NCBI RefSeq assembly: GCF_002196705.1
Contig: NZ_NADJ01000039.1
Span: 307,631 to 371,630 of the forward strand
Source of the DNA: Desulfosporosinus sp. FKB
Lineage (GTDB): Bacteria > Bacillota > Desulfitobacteriia > Desulfitobacteriales > Desulfitobacteriaceae
Direction of reading: 5' to 3'
Length of the DNA: 64,000 bases
In this document: positions 44,705 to 53,064 of the stretch, piece by piece
Layout: every line of letters starts with the position of its first letter
Position numbering within the stretch: position 1 is the first letter of the stretch
The notes under the pieces: model-generated
Database searches by the model: none
The model's input: the letters and a program-made list of their open reading frames with translations, nothing else
Told to the model about the DNA's origin: nothing
Position numbers and translations under genes: made by a program

Positions 44705-46492
44705 ATGGCATTAGAGTTATTAATGGGGAATCAGGCTATCGCTTTAGGAGCAATTCGTTCCGGAGTCGGAGTCGTTACAGGATATCCTGGTACGCCTTCA
44801 ACTGAAATTCTGGAAACAGTTGCTAAGAAGAATCCCGGCATCTATGTTGAGTGGTCTGTCAATGAAAAATCGGCGTTGGAAGTCGCCGCCGGCGCTGCCT
44901 TCGCCGGATTCCGAACCATGGTAACCATGAAACAAGTTGGACTAAACGTGGCTTCAGACCCCTTAATGAGTCTGGCTTACCTGGGTATCAAAGGAGGCAT
45001 GGTTATCGTCGTCGCCGATGACCCCGGTCCTATCTCTTCGCAGACAGAACAGGACACCCGGCATTTTGGCATTTTTGCGAAATTACCTGTCTTTGATCCA
45101 GCTTCTCCCGAAGAAGCCTATCTGATGATCGGGGATGCTTTTGAATACTCGGAGAAATATAATACTCCTGTGTTATTCCGCCCAACTACCAGAGTATGTC
45201 ATGGTTACGCCACAGTCGATCTTGAAGAAAAGCGCTTTGAAGTTAAAGCCGAGGGTTTCATTAAAGATCCCAAGTGGGCTATTTTTCCCCGGCTTTCATA
45301 TCTTAATCATTTAAAAATCGAAGCACGACAGCCTGTGCTTAGTGAGGATTTTTCGTCTTATCGCTATAATTCCGTACAGGGAAGCGGTAAAAAGGGGATT
45401 GCTGCCGGAGGAATCAGTTATGCCTATACTTGCGAAGCATTATCAAGCCTAAAGGGAGAATGCAAAGTCTTCCGCGTGGCTACACCGCATCCTTTCCCGG
45501 AGAAATTGGCCCTGGAGTTCCTGACAGGTCTTGAAGAAGTTCTCGTAATCGAAGAATTAGATCCTGTTATTGAAAAAGAGTTGGTCTATTTATGTGGAAA
45601 GCATCATTTACCTGTGAAAATCATGGGCAAGCTGACACAGCATCTACAAAATGCCGGAGAAAATTCGGTCGAATCAGTCAGTAAGGCCGTTGCTGAATTT
45701 TTACAGATCCCAATTCAGCCTGCAAAACCTTCTGAAAATATGCCCGCGCTTCCCCTCAGACCACCTGTTTTATGTGCAGGTTGTCCGCACAGAGCTTCTT
45801 TCTATGCCGTAAAACAAGCGATGAAAGGGCGAAAAGCCGTTTTCTCCGGTGACATCGGCTGCTATACGTTAGGAAATGCTAAGCCCTTGGACATGGTTGA
45901 TACGTGCCTCTGCATGGGTGCCGGTATTACCATAGCCCAAGGCCTGCATCGAGCAGAACCCGATGCGGTGAATTTCGCTTTTATTGGCGACTCTACCTTT
46001 TTCCACACGGGTATACCTGGGGTCATTAATGCCGTTTACAATGAGACAGATATTGTTCTTATTATTTTAGACAACTCAACAACTGCTATGACCGGCCACC
46101 AACCCCATCCGGGAACAGGCAAAACTATGATGGGAAACATTTCCGAAAAAATTAAGATCAGCGAAGTGCTGAAAGCACTTGGCGTTAAACATATCATAAC
46201 GATGAATCCTTTTAACCTCAAAGACTCTAGCGCAGCCGTCAAAGAGGCAGCCGCCAGCAAGGGTATATCCGCTGTTATCTTTAAATCCCCCTGCATTGCT
46301 GTTGCCGACCCGGCACCTGTCTATTCCGTTGACAGCGACAAATGTACAGGCTGTAAACTATGTATTAAGGAATTGGGATGTCCGGCTATTGTTAAAGATA
46401 ATAATAAAGTTCGAATTGATGCTTCCTTATGTTACGGCTGTTCAATATGTGCGCAAGTCTGTCCATTTAAGGCAATCGGAGGTGCAAACTAA
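44705..46492 (+). CDS. iorA: Indolepyruvate ferredoxin oxidoreductase, alpha subunit
   Basis: This 595-residue subunit binds thiamine diphosphate and two 4Fe-4S clusters. With IorB it interconverts aryl-2-oxoacids (indolepyruvate, phenylpyruvate) and aryl-CoA using ferredoxin. The N-terminal half has GVVTGYPGTPSTEIL. The TPP site is near IGDSTFFHTGIPG and LDNSTTAMTGHQPHPGTG. CAGCPHRASFYAVKQA and FSGDIGCYTLG are typical, and the C-terminal ferredoxin domain has CTGCKLC and CYGCSICAQVCP. GGGAGG precedes the ATG. It is controlled by the T-box leader. Confidence 0.96.
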   Translation: MALELLMGNQAIALGAIRSGVGVVTGYPGTPSTEILETVAKKNPGIYVEWSVNEKSALEVAAGAAFAGFRTMVTMKQVGLNVASDPLMSLAYLGIKGGMVIVVADDPGPISSQTEQDTRHFGIFAKLPVFDPASPEEAYLMIGDAFEYSEKYNTPVLFRPTTRVCHGYATVDLEEKRFEVKAEGFIKDPKWAIFPRLSYLNHLKIEARQPVLSEDFSSYRYNSVQGSGKKGIAAGGISYAYTCEALSSLKGECKVFRVATPHPFPEKLALEFLTGLEEVLVIEELDPVIEKELVYLCGKHHLPVKIMGKLTQHLQNAGENSVESVSKAVAEFLQIPIQPAKPSENMPALPLRPPVLCAGCPHRASFYAVKQAMKGRKAVFSGDIGCYTLGNAKPLDMVDTCLCMGAGITIAQGLHRAEPDAVNFAFIGDSTFFHTGIPGVINAVYNETDIVLIILDNSTTAMTGHQPHPGTGKTMMGNISEKIKISEVLKALGVKHIITMNPFNLKDSSAAVKEAAASKGISAVIFKSPCIAVADPAPVYSVDSDKCTGCKLCIKELGCPAIVKDNNKVRIDASLCYGCSICAQVCPFKAIGGAN

Positions 46493-47080
46493 ATGATTAA
46501 TTGCATTTTAGCGGGGGTCGGCGGTCAAGGTACGGTACTTGCATCGAAACTCATTGCCCAAACGGCCATGGACAAGGGTAAAAACGTCCGCACAGCGGAA
46601 ACTATAGGTATGGCACAGCGCGGCGGCTGTGTCGTCAGCCATGTTCGCATTGGTGAAGAGATTTATTCTCCTTTGGTTCCCCTCAAGTCCGCCGATGTTA
46701 TTATTGGCTTTGAGCCTGCCGAAGCGGTAAGAAGCTTGCCTTATTTAAAAGAAGAAGGAATTGTCATTGTCAGCCAAAAAGATATCAAGCCGGTTACAGA
46801 CTCTCTTGCCAACACGAATTATGAGGGAACAGAAATGCTTGACTACCTGAAAAACCATGTCAAACATCTGGTCATTATCGATGTTGAACCAATCTTCGCC
46901 GCCTGCGGCAGCACTAGAGTTTTAAATATCGCCCTGCTGGGGGCGGCGGCAGCTGCCGATGTATTCGATATTTCTTTGGCAGAAATAGAACAGACCATTG
47001 AAAAAAAATTACCGCAGCGATTTATTGCGATGAATCTAAAAGCATTGCATGCAGGCGCTAAAACCGCCATAAAGGAGTAA
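46493..47080 (+). CDS. iorB: Indolepyruvate ferredoxin oxidoreductase, beta subunit
   Basis: This 195-residue gamma-domain subunit has the pattern ILAGVGGQGTVLASKLIAQTA and ETIGMAQRGGCVVSHVRIG, which identify the beta chain of IOR. It forms a heterodimer with IorA. Its ATG directly follows the iorA stop (no gap), and the GGAGGTG inside the end of iorA is its ribosome-binding site. No catalytic residue is missing as far as can be judged. Confidence 0.96.
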   Translation: MINCILAGVGGQGTVLASKLIAQTAMDKGKNVRTAETIGMAQRGGCVVSHVRIGEEIYSPLVPLKSADVIIGFEPAEAVRSLPYLKEEGIVIVSQKDIKPVTDSLANTNYEGTEMLDYLKNHVKHLVIIDVEPIFAACGSTRVLNIALLGAAAAADVFDISLAEIEQTIEKKLPQRFIAMNLKALHAGAKTAIKE

Positions 47081-47086
47081 TTTAAA

Positions 47087-48316
47087 ATGATGAATCAGAC
47101 CCAATTTGACGCCATTAAAAAAATGCTTGTCAAACTTTCCCGAGTCGATGGGTTTTATAAGAAAAAATTTGCAGGCATCAATCTAACGGCTATTCAGAGC
47201 CAAGAGGATTTTGAAAAGCTGCCCTTTACTGACAAAGGCGATTTAAGAGAGGCCTATCCTTTAGGACTTCAGGCAGTTCCTGACAGCGAAATTGTTCGTA
47301 TTCACTCCTCTTCCGGCACGACGGGTACTCCAGTAATTATTCCCTATACAAAAAAGGATGTCGCTGATTGGGCAGAAATATTCAAACGCTGTTACGAAAC
47401 TGCCGGGTTAACCAATTTAGACCGAGTCCATATCACGCCCGGGTATGGTTTATGGACTGCAGGGATAGGTTTTCAAACCGGCGCAGAACTGTTAGGTGCC
47501 ATGGTTATTCCCATGGGACCTGGGAATACGGACAAGCAAATTCAAATGATGAAAGATTTAAAAAGTACGGTTTTATGTGCGACGTCTTCCTATGCTTTGC
47601 TTTTGGCAGAAGAAATTACCAAACGCAAAGTCAAAGATAAAATTCATCTTACTAAGGGCATCATTGGTTCAGAGCGTTGGGGAGAAAAAATGCGCCGCCG
47701 CATAGCCAATGAACTCGGAGTTCAGCTCTATGATATCTATGGTTTGACTGAAATCTACGGACCCGGCATAGCTATGAGCTGTGATCAAGAATGCGGTATG
47801 CATTATTGGGATGACTATTTCTATTTTGAAATTATTAATCATAATACCGGCGAACCGGTTCCTTTTGGGGAGATCGGTGAATTAGTTATTACAACTCTCC
47901 GAAAAGAAGGCGCTCCGCTCATTCGCTATCGCACACACGATCTGACGCGGTTCATACCGGGAGAATGTGCTTGTGGTTTAAAATATCCCAGGATCGATAC
48001 CCTGATAGGCCGAACCGACGACATGGTTAAAGTAAAAGGCACAAATATCTTTCCGGCACAAATTGATGAAATGCTGCGGGAAGTTGAAGGGGCAAGCAGT
48101 GAATATCAGGTAATTATTGACCATTTGAATGGGAAAGATATTATGACGGTGTTCTTTGAAACGGAGAATGAAGCCGATAAACGCGTCATTGAACAGAACG
48201 TCAAGCAACATTGTAAAGCAAAAATCGGAATCACTATTGTGCCAAAGGCTGTTGCCATTGGAGAGCTTCCCCGAAGTGAGAAGAAATCCACACGTATTTT
48301 CGATAACAGATATTAA
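47087..48316 (+). CDS. paaK: Phenylacetate-CoA ligase family protein
   Basis: This 409-residue adenylate-forming enzyme would activate an arylacetate (phenylacetate or indoleacetate) with ATP and CoA. Signatures are the P-loop SSSGTTGTPVIIPYTKKD, YDIYGLTEIYGPG, the RTHDLTRFIPGECACG segment and the C-terminal RSEKKSTRIFD lysine motif. It follows iorB by six bases and closes the T-box operon. With IorAB it can work in either direction; a Trp-responsive T-box favours use to make aryl-CoA for reductive carboxylation. Confidence 0.93.
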   Translation: MMNQTQFDAIKKMLVKLSRVDGFYKKKFAGINLTAIQSQEDFEKLPFTDKGDLREAYPLGLQAVPDSEIVRIHSSSGTTGTPVIIPYTKKDVADWAEIFKRCYETAGLTNLDRVHITPGYGLWTAGIGFQTGAELLGAMVIPMGPGNTDKQIQMMKDLKSTVLCATSSYALLLAEEITKRKVKDKIHLTKGIIGSERWGEKMRRRIANELGVQLYDIYGLTEIYGPGIAMSCDQECGMHYWDDYFYFEIINHNTGEPVPFGEIGELVITTLRKEGAPLIRYRTHDLTRFIPGECACGLKYPRIDTLIGRTDDMVKVKGTNIFPAQIDEMLREVEGASSEYQVIIDHLNGKDIMTVFFETENEADKRVIEQNVKQHCKAKIGITIVPKAVAIGELPRSEKKSTRIFDNRY

Positions 48317-48359
48317 GCGATAGGCTTAGAAAAGCATGATATAAAGGGAACTTAACTTG

Positions 48360-48472
48360 CGCTCGCAGACACTGTCTGTGCTTTTGTTAGTCTCTGGCGA
48401 AAGCGGCGGTTTAGTTGCACTGAAGCTGAGGAAAGTCTACAACCAAAGATTATACTTTCCGATAGTACGAAA
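48360..48472. repeat. Degenerate repeat D (copy 2)
   Basis: Gapped match to 30843-30955 over its whole length. Shared blocks are AGACACTG, GGCGAAAGCGGC, TACAACC and TTATACTTTC. No coding capacity. Confidence 0.5.
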
Positions 48473-48474
48473 TA

Positions 48475-48518
48475 GCCCGAGAAAATCCTAATTACTGGAA
48501 GTTCTCGGGCTTTACTTT
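48475..48518 (+). terminator. Terminator of the ior-paaK operon
   Basis: GCCCGAGAA pairs with TTCTCGGGC, followed by TTTACTTT. Confidence 0.75.
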
Positions 48519-48575
48519 AATCCAAGCGTAAGGCTCCCGTTTCTACAAGTGGGCGTGGTTCCCAGTTCACTCTCT
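48519..48575. repeat. Palindromic repeat family A, short variant
   Basis: The tip AATCCAAGCG, the hairpin GCTCCCGTTTCTACAAGTGGGC and GTGGTTCCCA are followed directly by GTTCAC, the opposite tip. The middle hairpins present in the 36058 copy are missing. Confidence 0.65.
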
Positions 48576-48703
48576 AAAAATACGATCATGCATAGTTTGG
48601 CAATGTTGACAATTACCAGGACATAACGCTTATAATTATAAAGGTAAGGTTAGTAATACCTAAGAAATTTTATGCTAACAATTGACGAAAAGGGACGGTA
48701 GCT

Positions 48704-49828
48704 ATGGAGCAAGTAGATATTGTTGTTATCGGAGCGGGAGTAGTCGGCTTAGCCGTCGCCGCGGAACTATCAAAACACTTCGCAGATCGTTCTCTGGTCT
48801 TGCTTGAGCGGCATAGCAAATTTGGGCAGGAAACCTCCAGCCGCAACAGCGAGGTCATCCATGCTGGTATTTATTATCCAACAGGAAGTCTCAAGGCAAA
48901 CCTATGTGTTGAGGGCAGCCAACGCCTTTATCACTTTTGCCGGGCTTGGAATATCCCTCATCAACGAATCGGAAAATTAATTATTGCCCGAAGTGAACAG
49001 GAAATCCCAGTACTGGGCTCCCTCCTGGAACAGGGACAAAAGAACGGAGTTCATGATCTGGAACTTATCGACAACGATCAGATCGCCAGATTAGAGCCCA
49101 ACATTTGCGCGGTCGCCGCCGTCTTATCTCCTTCCACCGGGATTGTTGACTCTCACCAGTTGATGTTAAGACTTGAATGGTTAGCTCTTGAACAAGGAGC
49201 CGTCATAGCCTATCAGCATAACGTCCAAGGTGTTGAACACATAGATAATGGCTTTGAGGTGACTTACCGCAATCCGGCAGACCAACTCGAAGCGCTGCGA
49301 TGTCAGTGGCTCATTAACTGTGCAGGCTTAAGTTCAGATCAAATCCCTTCCTTCCTGGGAATTGACATTGATAACAGCGGATATCGCATCTATCCCTGCA
49401 AAGGAGAATATTTTAGTGTCCCGAACTCCAAATCCGCACTGGTGTCACATCTTATTTATCCGCCTCCCCTCAAGGCACTGAAGGGTTTAGGCATCCATGC
49501 GACCAAATCCTTGGATGGTCGCATGAGGTTCGGTCCCAATGCTATCTATACCGAAACGTTGGATTATGATGTCGACGAAGCACATGGCCAGGAATTTTTT
49601 AATGCCGTCACAACGTATATGCCATTCTTAGACTCTGAGGATTTCTGGCCTGATATGGCTGGCATACGCCCAAAAATCCAGGCCCCGGGTGATCCCGTTC
49701 GTGATTTCATTGTCTGTCATGAAGCCGAACGCGGTTTTGAAGGGTTAATCAACCTCATCGGCATAGAATCGCCCGGTTTAACCTCCTCTCTGACTTTGGC
49801 TGAAAAAGTAAAGGGTTTAATGTACTAA
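48704..49828 (+). CDS. FAD-dependent oxidoreductase, LhgO-like
   Basis: This 374-residue flavoprotein of the DAO fold has the Rossmann motif VVIGAGVVGLAVAAELSK at the N-terminus. SSRNSEVIHAGIYYPTGSLKANLC, which follows FGQETS, is the hallmark of the L-2-hydroxyglutarate oxidase/dehydrogenase (LhgO) group. GIVDSHQLM and a C-terminal GIESPGLTSSL segment are also typical. It would oxidise an L-2-hydroxyacid in the cytosol or at the membrane. The ATG has GGGACGG upstream. It is monocistronic and convergent with asrC, 12 bases apart. The exact substrate is not fixed by sequence. Confidence 0.86.
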   Translation: MEQVDIVVIGAGVVGLAVAAELSKHFADRSLVLLERHSKFGQETSSRNSEVIHAGIYYPTGSLKANLCVEGSQRLYHFCRAWNIPHQRIGKLIIARSEQEIPVLGSLLEQGQKNGVHDLELIDNDQIARLEPNICAVAAVLSPSTGIVDSHQLMLRLEWLALEQGAVIAYQHNVQGVEHIDNGFEVTYRNPADQLEALRCQWLINCAGLSSDQIPSFLGIDIDNSGYRIYPCKGEYFSVPNSKSALVSHLIYPPPLKALKGLGIHATKSLDGRMRFGPNAIYTETLDYDVDEAHGQEFFNAVTTYMPFLDSEDFWPDMAGIRPKIQAPGDPVRDFIVCHEAERGFEGLINLIGIESPGLTSSLTLAEKVKGLMY

Positions 49829-49840
49829 TGATTTGCCAGA

Positions 49841-50827
49841 TCAGTCAAAAAGACATTTTTTATCATAGGTGTAGCCCGCAAAATCCAAATAATTGGCTGT
49901 TTTTGCTTTCGGGCCCAATTCAACTCCCTTAAGCATCTCCTCTCTAAAGACAGGATAGCCTGTGCGATCCAGGATATAGCCGACATGTTCTTTGGGAAGA
50001 GAGCAGTCAATGTGCTTATCAATATAATCATAAAGGTTATTACACAGCCGCAGGACTGCTTCTCGTTCTGCCCATTCCAAGAATGGAGCAGCTAAACGGG
50101 GATTCTTTTTCCCGGTTCTGCCCATAACCACAACCCGATAATATTGTCCGCCCCGAGTCCAGGCACCTGTCGGACATTTCAAAACACACTCGCCGCAGCC
50201 TATACAGCGGGAAGCATCTCGTTTCACTTTATAGTTGACGATGGAAAGAGCCCCGGTAGAAACCTTGGCACAATTTTTAACACAGGCTTGACAGTTGATG
50301 CAGCGCTGGGCATCGTAAAGTGGTTCAACCTGACCGATAATGCCGATATCATGCATATGAACTTTTACGCAGTCATTGGGGCAGCCGGTGACTGCGATTT
50401 TAACGTGGGGATTATTAGGATAAATAATTTTCTCGATATCCTTAGCTAAAGCCGTCGTATCGAACACAGCATTAGTACAAACTTTATTGCCGATACAGGC
50501 TACCACATTTCGTGTCCCAGCCGCAGGATAACCCTGGGCAGGCTGCTCAAGAAGTACCCCGATATTAACTTCCAGTTCCTCAAGAAATGGTACGAGAAGA
50601 ACATTAATTTCCTTCATATGCTCAAAAGGGATAGCGGGAATTTCAAAGCCTTGTCTTGTCGTGAGGTGAACTTCCCCATTGCCGAAGCGTTCAGCTATTT
50701 CCTGGATCAGCGGAAGCAGCTTTACCGGCAAATGACCTCCGGGTACCCTGAGACGCAGACAGGTAAGATTTCTGTCTTTCGTAATCCGCCAGGCATTTTT
50801 CATAACTTTTTTTGTATTAATTGTCAT
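49841..50827 (-). CDS. asrC: Anaerobic sulfite reductase subunit C
   Basis: This 328-residue subunit carries the siroheme and [4Fe-4S] active site that reduces sulfite to sulfide. The siroheme-binding Cys pattern is visible in CIGNKVC and TGCPNDC, and an inserted 2[4Fe-4S] ferredoxin domain has CINCQACVKNC and CIGCGECVLKCP. Its length fits Salmonella AsrC. It is the last gene of asrABC, 14 bases after asrB. Confidence 0.95.
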   Translation of the reverse strand: MTINTKKVMKNAWRITKDRNLTCLRLRVPGGHLPVKLLPLIQEIAERFGNGEVHLTTRQGFEIPAIPFEHMKEINVLLVPFLEELEVNIGVLLEQPAQGYPAAGTRNVVACIGNKVCTNAVFDTTALAKDIEKIIYPNNPHVKIAVTGCPNDCVKVHMHDIGIIGQVEPLYDAQRCINCQACVKNCAKVSTGALSIVNYKVKRDASRCIGCGECVLKCPTGAWTRGGQYYRVVVMGRTGKKNPRLAAPFLEWAEREAVLRLCNNLYDYIDKHIDCSLPKEHVGYILDRTGYPVFREEMLKGVELGPKAKTANYLDFAGYTYDKKCLFD

Positions 50828-50841
50828 CTTAATCCCTCCAA

Positions 50842-51663
50842 CTAATCCAAGAGAGTTTGCGCTTGAGCAAAATTAAATACCGGCCCTTCCAAACATACAT
50901 ACGTTTCGTCAATCTTGCAATGACCGCATTTGCCGAGACCGCAGGACATTTTGCGTTCAAAAGAGACCCAGATACTCTCTTTGGCTAAGCCTCTGCACAG
51001 GAATTCTTGAGCAGTGAATTTCATCATGACCGGCGGACCAACGATGATAACCCGCACATCTTCCAGGGAGGGTATCTCTACATCCGGAATCAAAGCAGTA
51101 ATTAGACCTGTTCTGCGGCTGCAGGAATTGGCGATTACTTCGAGGTTTCCAAACTCATCAAGTTTATCAACAGTAACTTCAACTCTGAACGTTTGGGCCC
51201 ATTTATCTAAGTCACATTTAAACAAAACGTCGTTAGGGGTTTTAAATCCGGTTAAAATATCGCACCGTTGCAAAAGCTCCGGACGAGCATAGAAGTAATT
51301 AATGACACTTTTGACAGGAGCAAGTCCTGTTCCACCTGCGGCGATAATCAAATGTTTATCGTAAAAGGACTCCAGAGGAAACCCATTCCCATAAGGGCCT
51401 CGCAGGAAAAGATAATCTCCCGGAACTAGCTTATCAATACCCCCTGTCACCTGGCCAACCCTGCGAATGGTCATTTCAATATAGCCATCCCCAAAGTCAC
51501 TGATGGAAATTGGACATTCCCCGACTCCGGGAAGGGAAACTTCCATAAATTGACCAGCAATGGGTTGTATCTGGCACTCTAAACGGTAGGTCCAATCCAG
51601 TTCAGTCTGTTGATATTTAGCGAGAATTTTAGCCTTAAAGGGTAAATAGCTGTTTTTAGCCAC
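50842..51663 (-). CDS. asrB: Anaerobic sulfite reductase subunit B
   Basis: This 273-residue flavoprotein binds FAD and NAD(P)H and passes electrons to AsrA/AsrC. Ferredoxin-reductase-like motifs are RGPYGNGFPL, IIAAGGTGLAPVKSVI and the C-terminal CGLGKCGHC cluster region. I start at GTG 51663, where GAGGAGG in the end of asrA gives good spacing and the length equals known AsrB. The longer frame to 51771 overlaps asrA and is not used. The GTG overlaps the asrA stop (GTGGCTAA). Confidence 0.95.
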   Translation of the reverse strand: MAKNSYLPFKAKILAKYQQTELDWTYRLECQIQPIAGQFMEVSLPGVGECPISISDFGDGYIEMTIRRVGQVTGGIDKLVPGDYLFLRGPYGNGFPLESFYDKHLIIAAGGTGLAPVKSVINYFYARPELLQRCDILTGFKTPNDVLFKCDLDKWAQTFRVEVTVDKLDEFGNLEVIANSCSRRTGLITALIPDVEIPSLEDVRVIIVGPPVMMKFTAQEFLCRGLAKESIWVSFERKMSCGLGKCGHCKIDETYVCLEGPVFNFAQAQTLLD

Positions 51664-52666
51664 GGTTTTCTGCCTCCTCTTTGCCCAGGCGGTCGATGCA
51701 GTGAGCCAAGGAGATATATTCGGGACAGGCATTGTCACAACGTCCGCATCCGACACACATATGAACTCCAAATCTCTGTTTAAAGTCTTTTATTTTGTGC
51801 ATAACCTTGAAACGCATCCGCTCTCCATTATTACGGCGAAAGCTGTGCCCCCCGGCCATATCTGTAAAACCATCGATCTGGCAGCTGGCCCAAACCCGAC
51901 GTCTCTCTCCGCACTTGGGGTTATCGTCATAGAAAATATCCTGCATTGTATAACAACTACAGCTGGGACAGACGACAGTACAGCGTCCGCAGGCAATACA
52001 GCGTGAACCATACTCCTCCCAGATAGGGTTTGCAGCCACTGATTCAAGGACCAGATTTTCCGGAACCTTAACTGATTGCTTATTACTCTCAACAAACTTA
52101 GGAGACACCTCAATCGTCTCACCATGGAAAGCAAACAGTCCTTCAATGTCTTCTTTGACATCACTTAGATAAACACCGTTCTCTAAGCGAACAGATGCGC
52201 TGTAGTTCTCAGTCTTATTTGTCCCCATACTGACACAAAAACAACTGTCAAAGCTCTCCTGACAATCCATAACAATCATCTTTAGTTTGTTTCTCAGTCT
52301 CTCATAGTAATAATCCGCAGAGGGACCGTTTTCTAACATTATTTTATCCAGACGTTCTACCGCCTGTATGTCACAAGCACGCAAGAAAACAATCATACCT
52401 TTTTCATCAACAACAGATTCACTAAAACCGTTTTCATTAAAATAGAAAAGTCTCTGAGTAACAGGATAAAAGGTTTCTTTAGGAGAAAAATAGGATTTTT
52501 GGTTAAAGACAACGTCTTCAATTTTTGAGATTTCAGCATACCCGACCAAATCGGTATCGGAAAACTTGCCTTTGCCTTTTAATAACGTCGGAGCATAGAC
52601 TCGGTACTTTTCCCTCAGACTCTCAAGAAGCTGATTAAACGCCGCGGCGGTAAACCTATAGCCCAA
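51656..52666 (-). CDS. asrA: Anaerobic sulfite reductase subunit A
   Basis: This 336-residue iron-sulfur subunit has two C-terminal 4Fe-4S motifs, CIACGRCTVVCPSC and CVGCGRCDNACPEY. Upstream is the RACDIQAVERLD segment seen in AsrA and hydrogenase beta-like chains. It starts the asr operon, and a 16-bp palindrome 66-81 bases upstream is a candidate redox operator. Confidence 0.95.
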   Translation of the reverse strand: MGYRFTAAAFNQLLESLREKYRVYAPTLLKGKGKFSDTDLVGYAEISKIEDVVFNQKSYFSPKETFYPVTQRLFYFNENGFSESVVDEKGMIVFLRACDIQAVERLDKIMLENGPSADYYYERLRNKLKMIVMDCQESFDSCFCVSMGTNKTENYSASVRLENGVYLSDVKEDIEGLFAFHGETIEVSPKFVESNKQSVKVPENLVLESVAANPIWEEYGSRCIACGRCTVVCPSCSCYTMQDIFYDDNPKCGERRRVWASCQIDGFTDMAGGHSFRRNNGERMRFKVMHKIKDFKQRFGVHMCVGCGRCDNACPEYISLAHCIDRLGKEEAENRG

Positions 52667-52731
52667 AGTTCACACTTCCTTTGATTTCTTTTACTTCAAC
52701 GTTAAGTATAAGCCCTAAACTCTTTTGTGAC

Positions 52732-52747
52732 TGTGATTGTTATCACA
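52732..52747. promoter_or_regulatory. Candidate Rex or Crp/Fnr operator upstream of asrABC
   Basis: TGTGATTGTTATCACA has the TGTGA-N6-TCACA dyad shared by Crp/Fnr-family and Rex sites; with its flanks (CTGTGA...TCACAA) it is one base from the 18-bp Rex consensus. Control of sulfite reductase by NADH/NAD or by anaerobiosis fits either. Confidence 0.55.
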
Positions 52748-52903
52748 AAAAACTCGCCTTAGATCTTAATCCTTTTCAAACTAAAAAGGTCTTAAAAATT
52801 AAACAGCCCGAGCAGGCTGTTAATTTAAACGAGTTTAAGTTTTATTATTATGCAAGAGATGTATAAAATTCCTTATTCAAGACTCTCGTTTAATCTTAAG
52901 CTA

Positions 52904-53064
52904 TCAAGTGGGAGTGGTTCTCATACCTTGCTTCGGTGGGGGTAGAGTCCATCCTTCAGCGCGATAGCATTTGTTATGGGCTAGGCGCTTTCGGCGAAAG
53001 TGTCCACAGGACACTTTCGTCACCGAAGCCCCGATGTTCAGTTTTAGCTGAACGAGTTCACTCG
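52904..53064. repeat. Palindromic repeat family A with an inserted hairpin
   Basis: Blocks in order are AAGTGGGAGTGGTTCTCATACC, CTTCGGTGGGGGTAGAGTCC, an extra module with GAAAGTGTCCAC/AGGACACTTTC, then CACCGAAGCCCCGATGTTCAG and the GTTCAG...CTGAACGAGTTCAC tip. The tip contains the stop codon of the Old Yellow Enzyme gene. A shorter hairpin at 52796-52826 lies just upstream of it. Confidence 0.75.

Noticed and set aside
48519-48575. A separate terminator for the FAD oxidoreductase region
   Set aside because: The hairpin there belongs to repeat family A and lacks a T-run.
51664-51771. A longer AsrB start reaching into asrA
   Set aside because: The extra residues overlap conserved AsrA cluster motifs, and the GTG at 51663 has a good ribosome-binding site and gives the usual length.
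52681-52866. A 61-codon plus-strand frame upstream of asrA
   Set aside because: It has a TTG start with no ribosome-binding site, crosses the TGTGA-N6-TCACA operator and a hairpin, and gives no recognisable protein.
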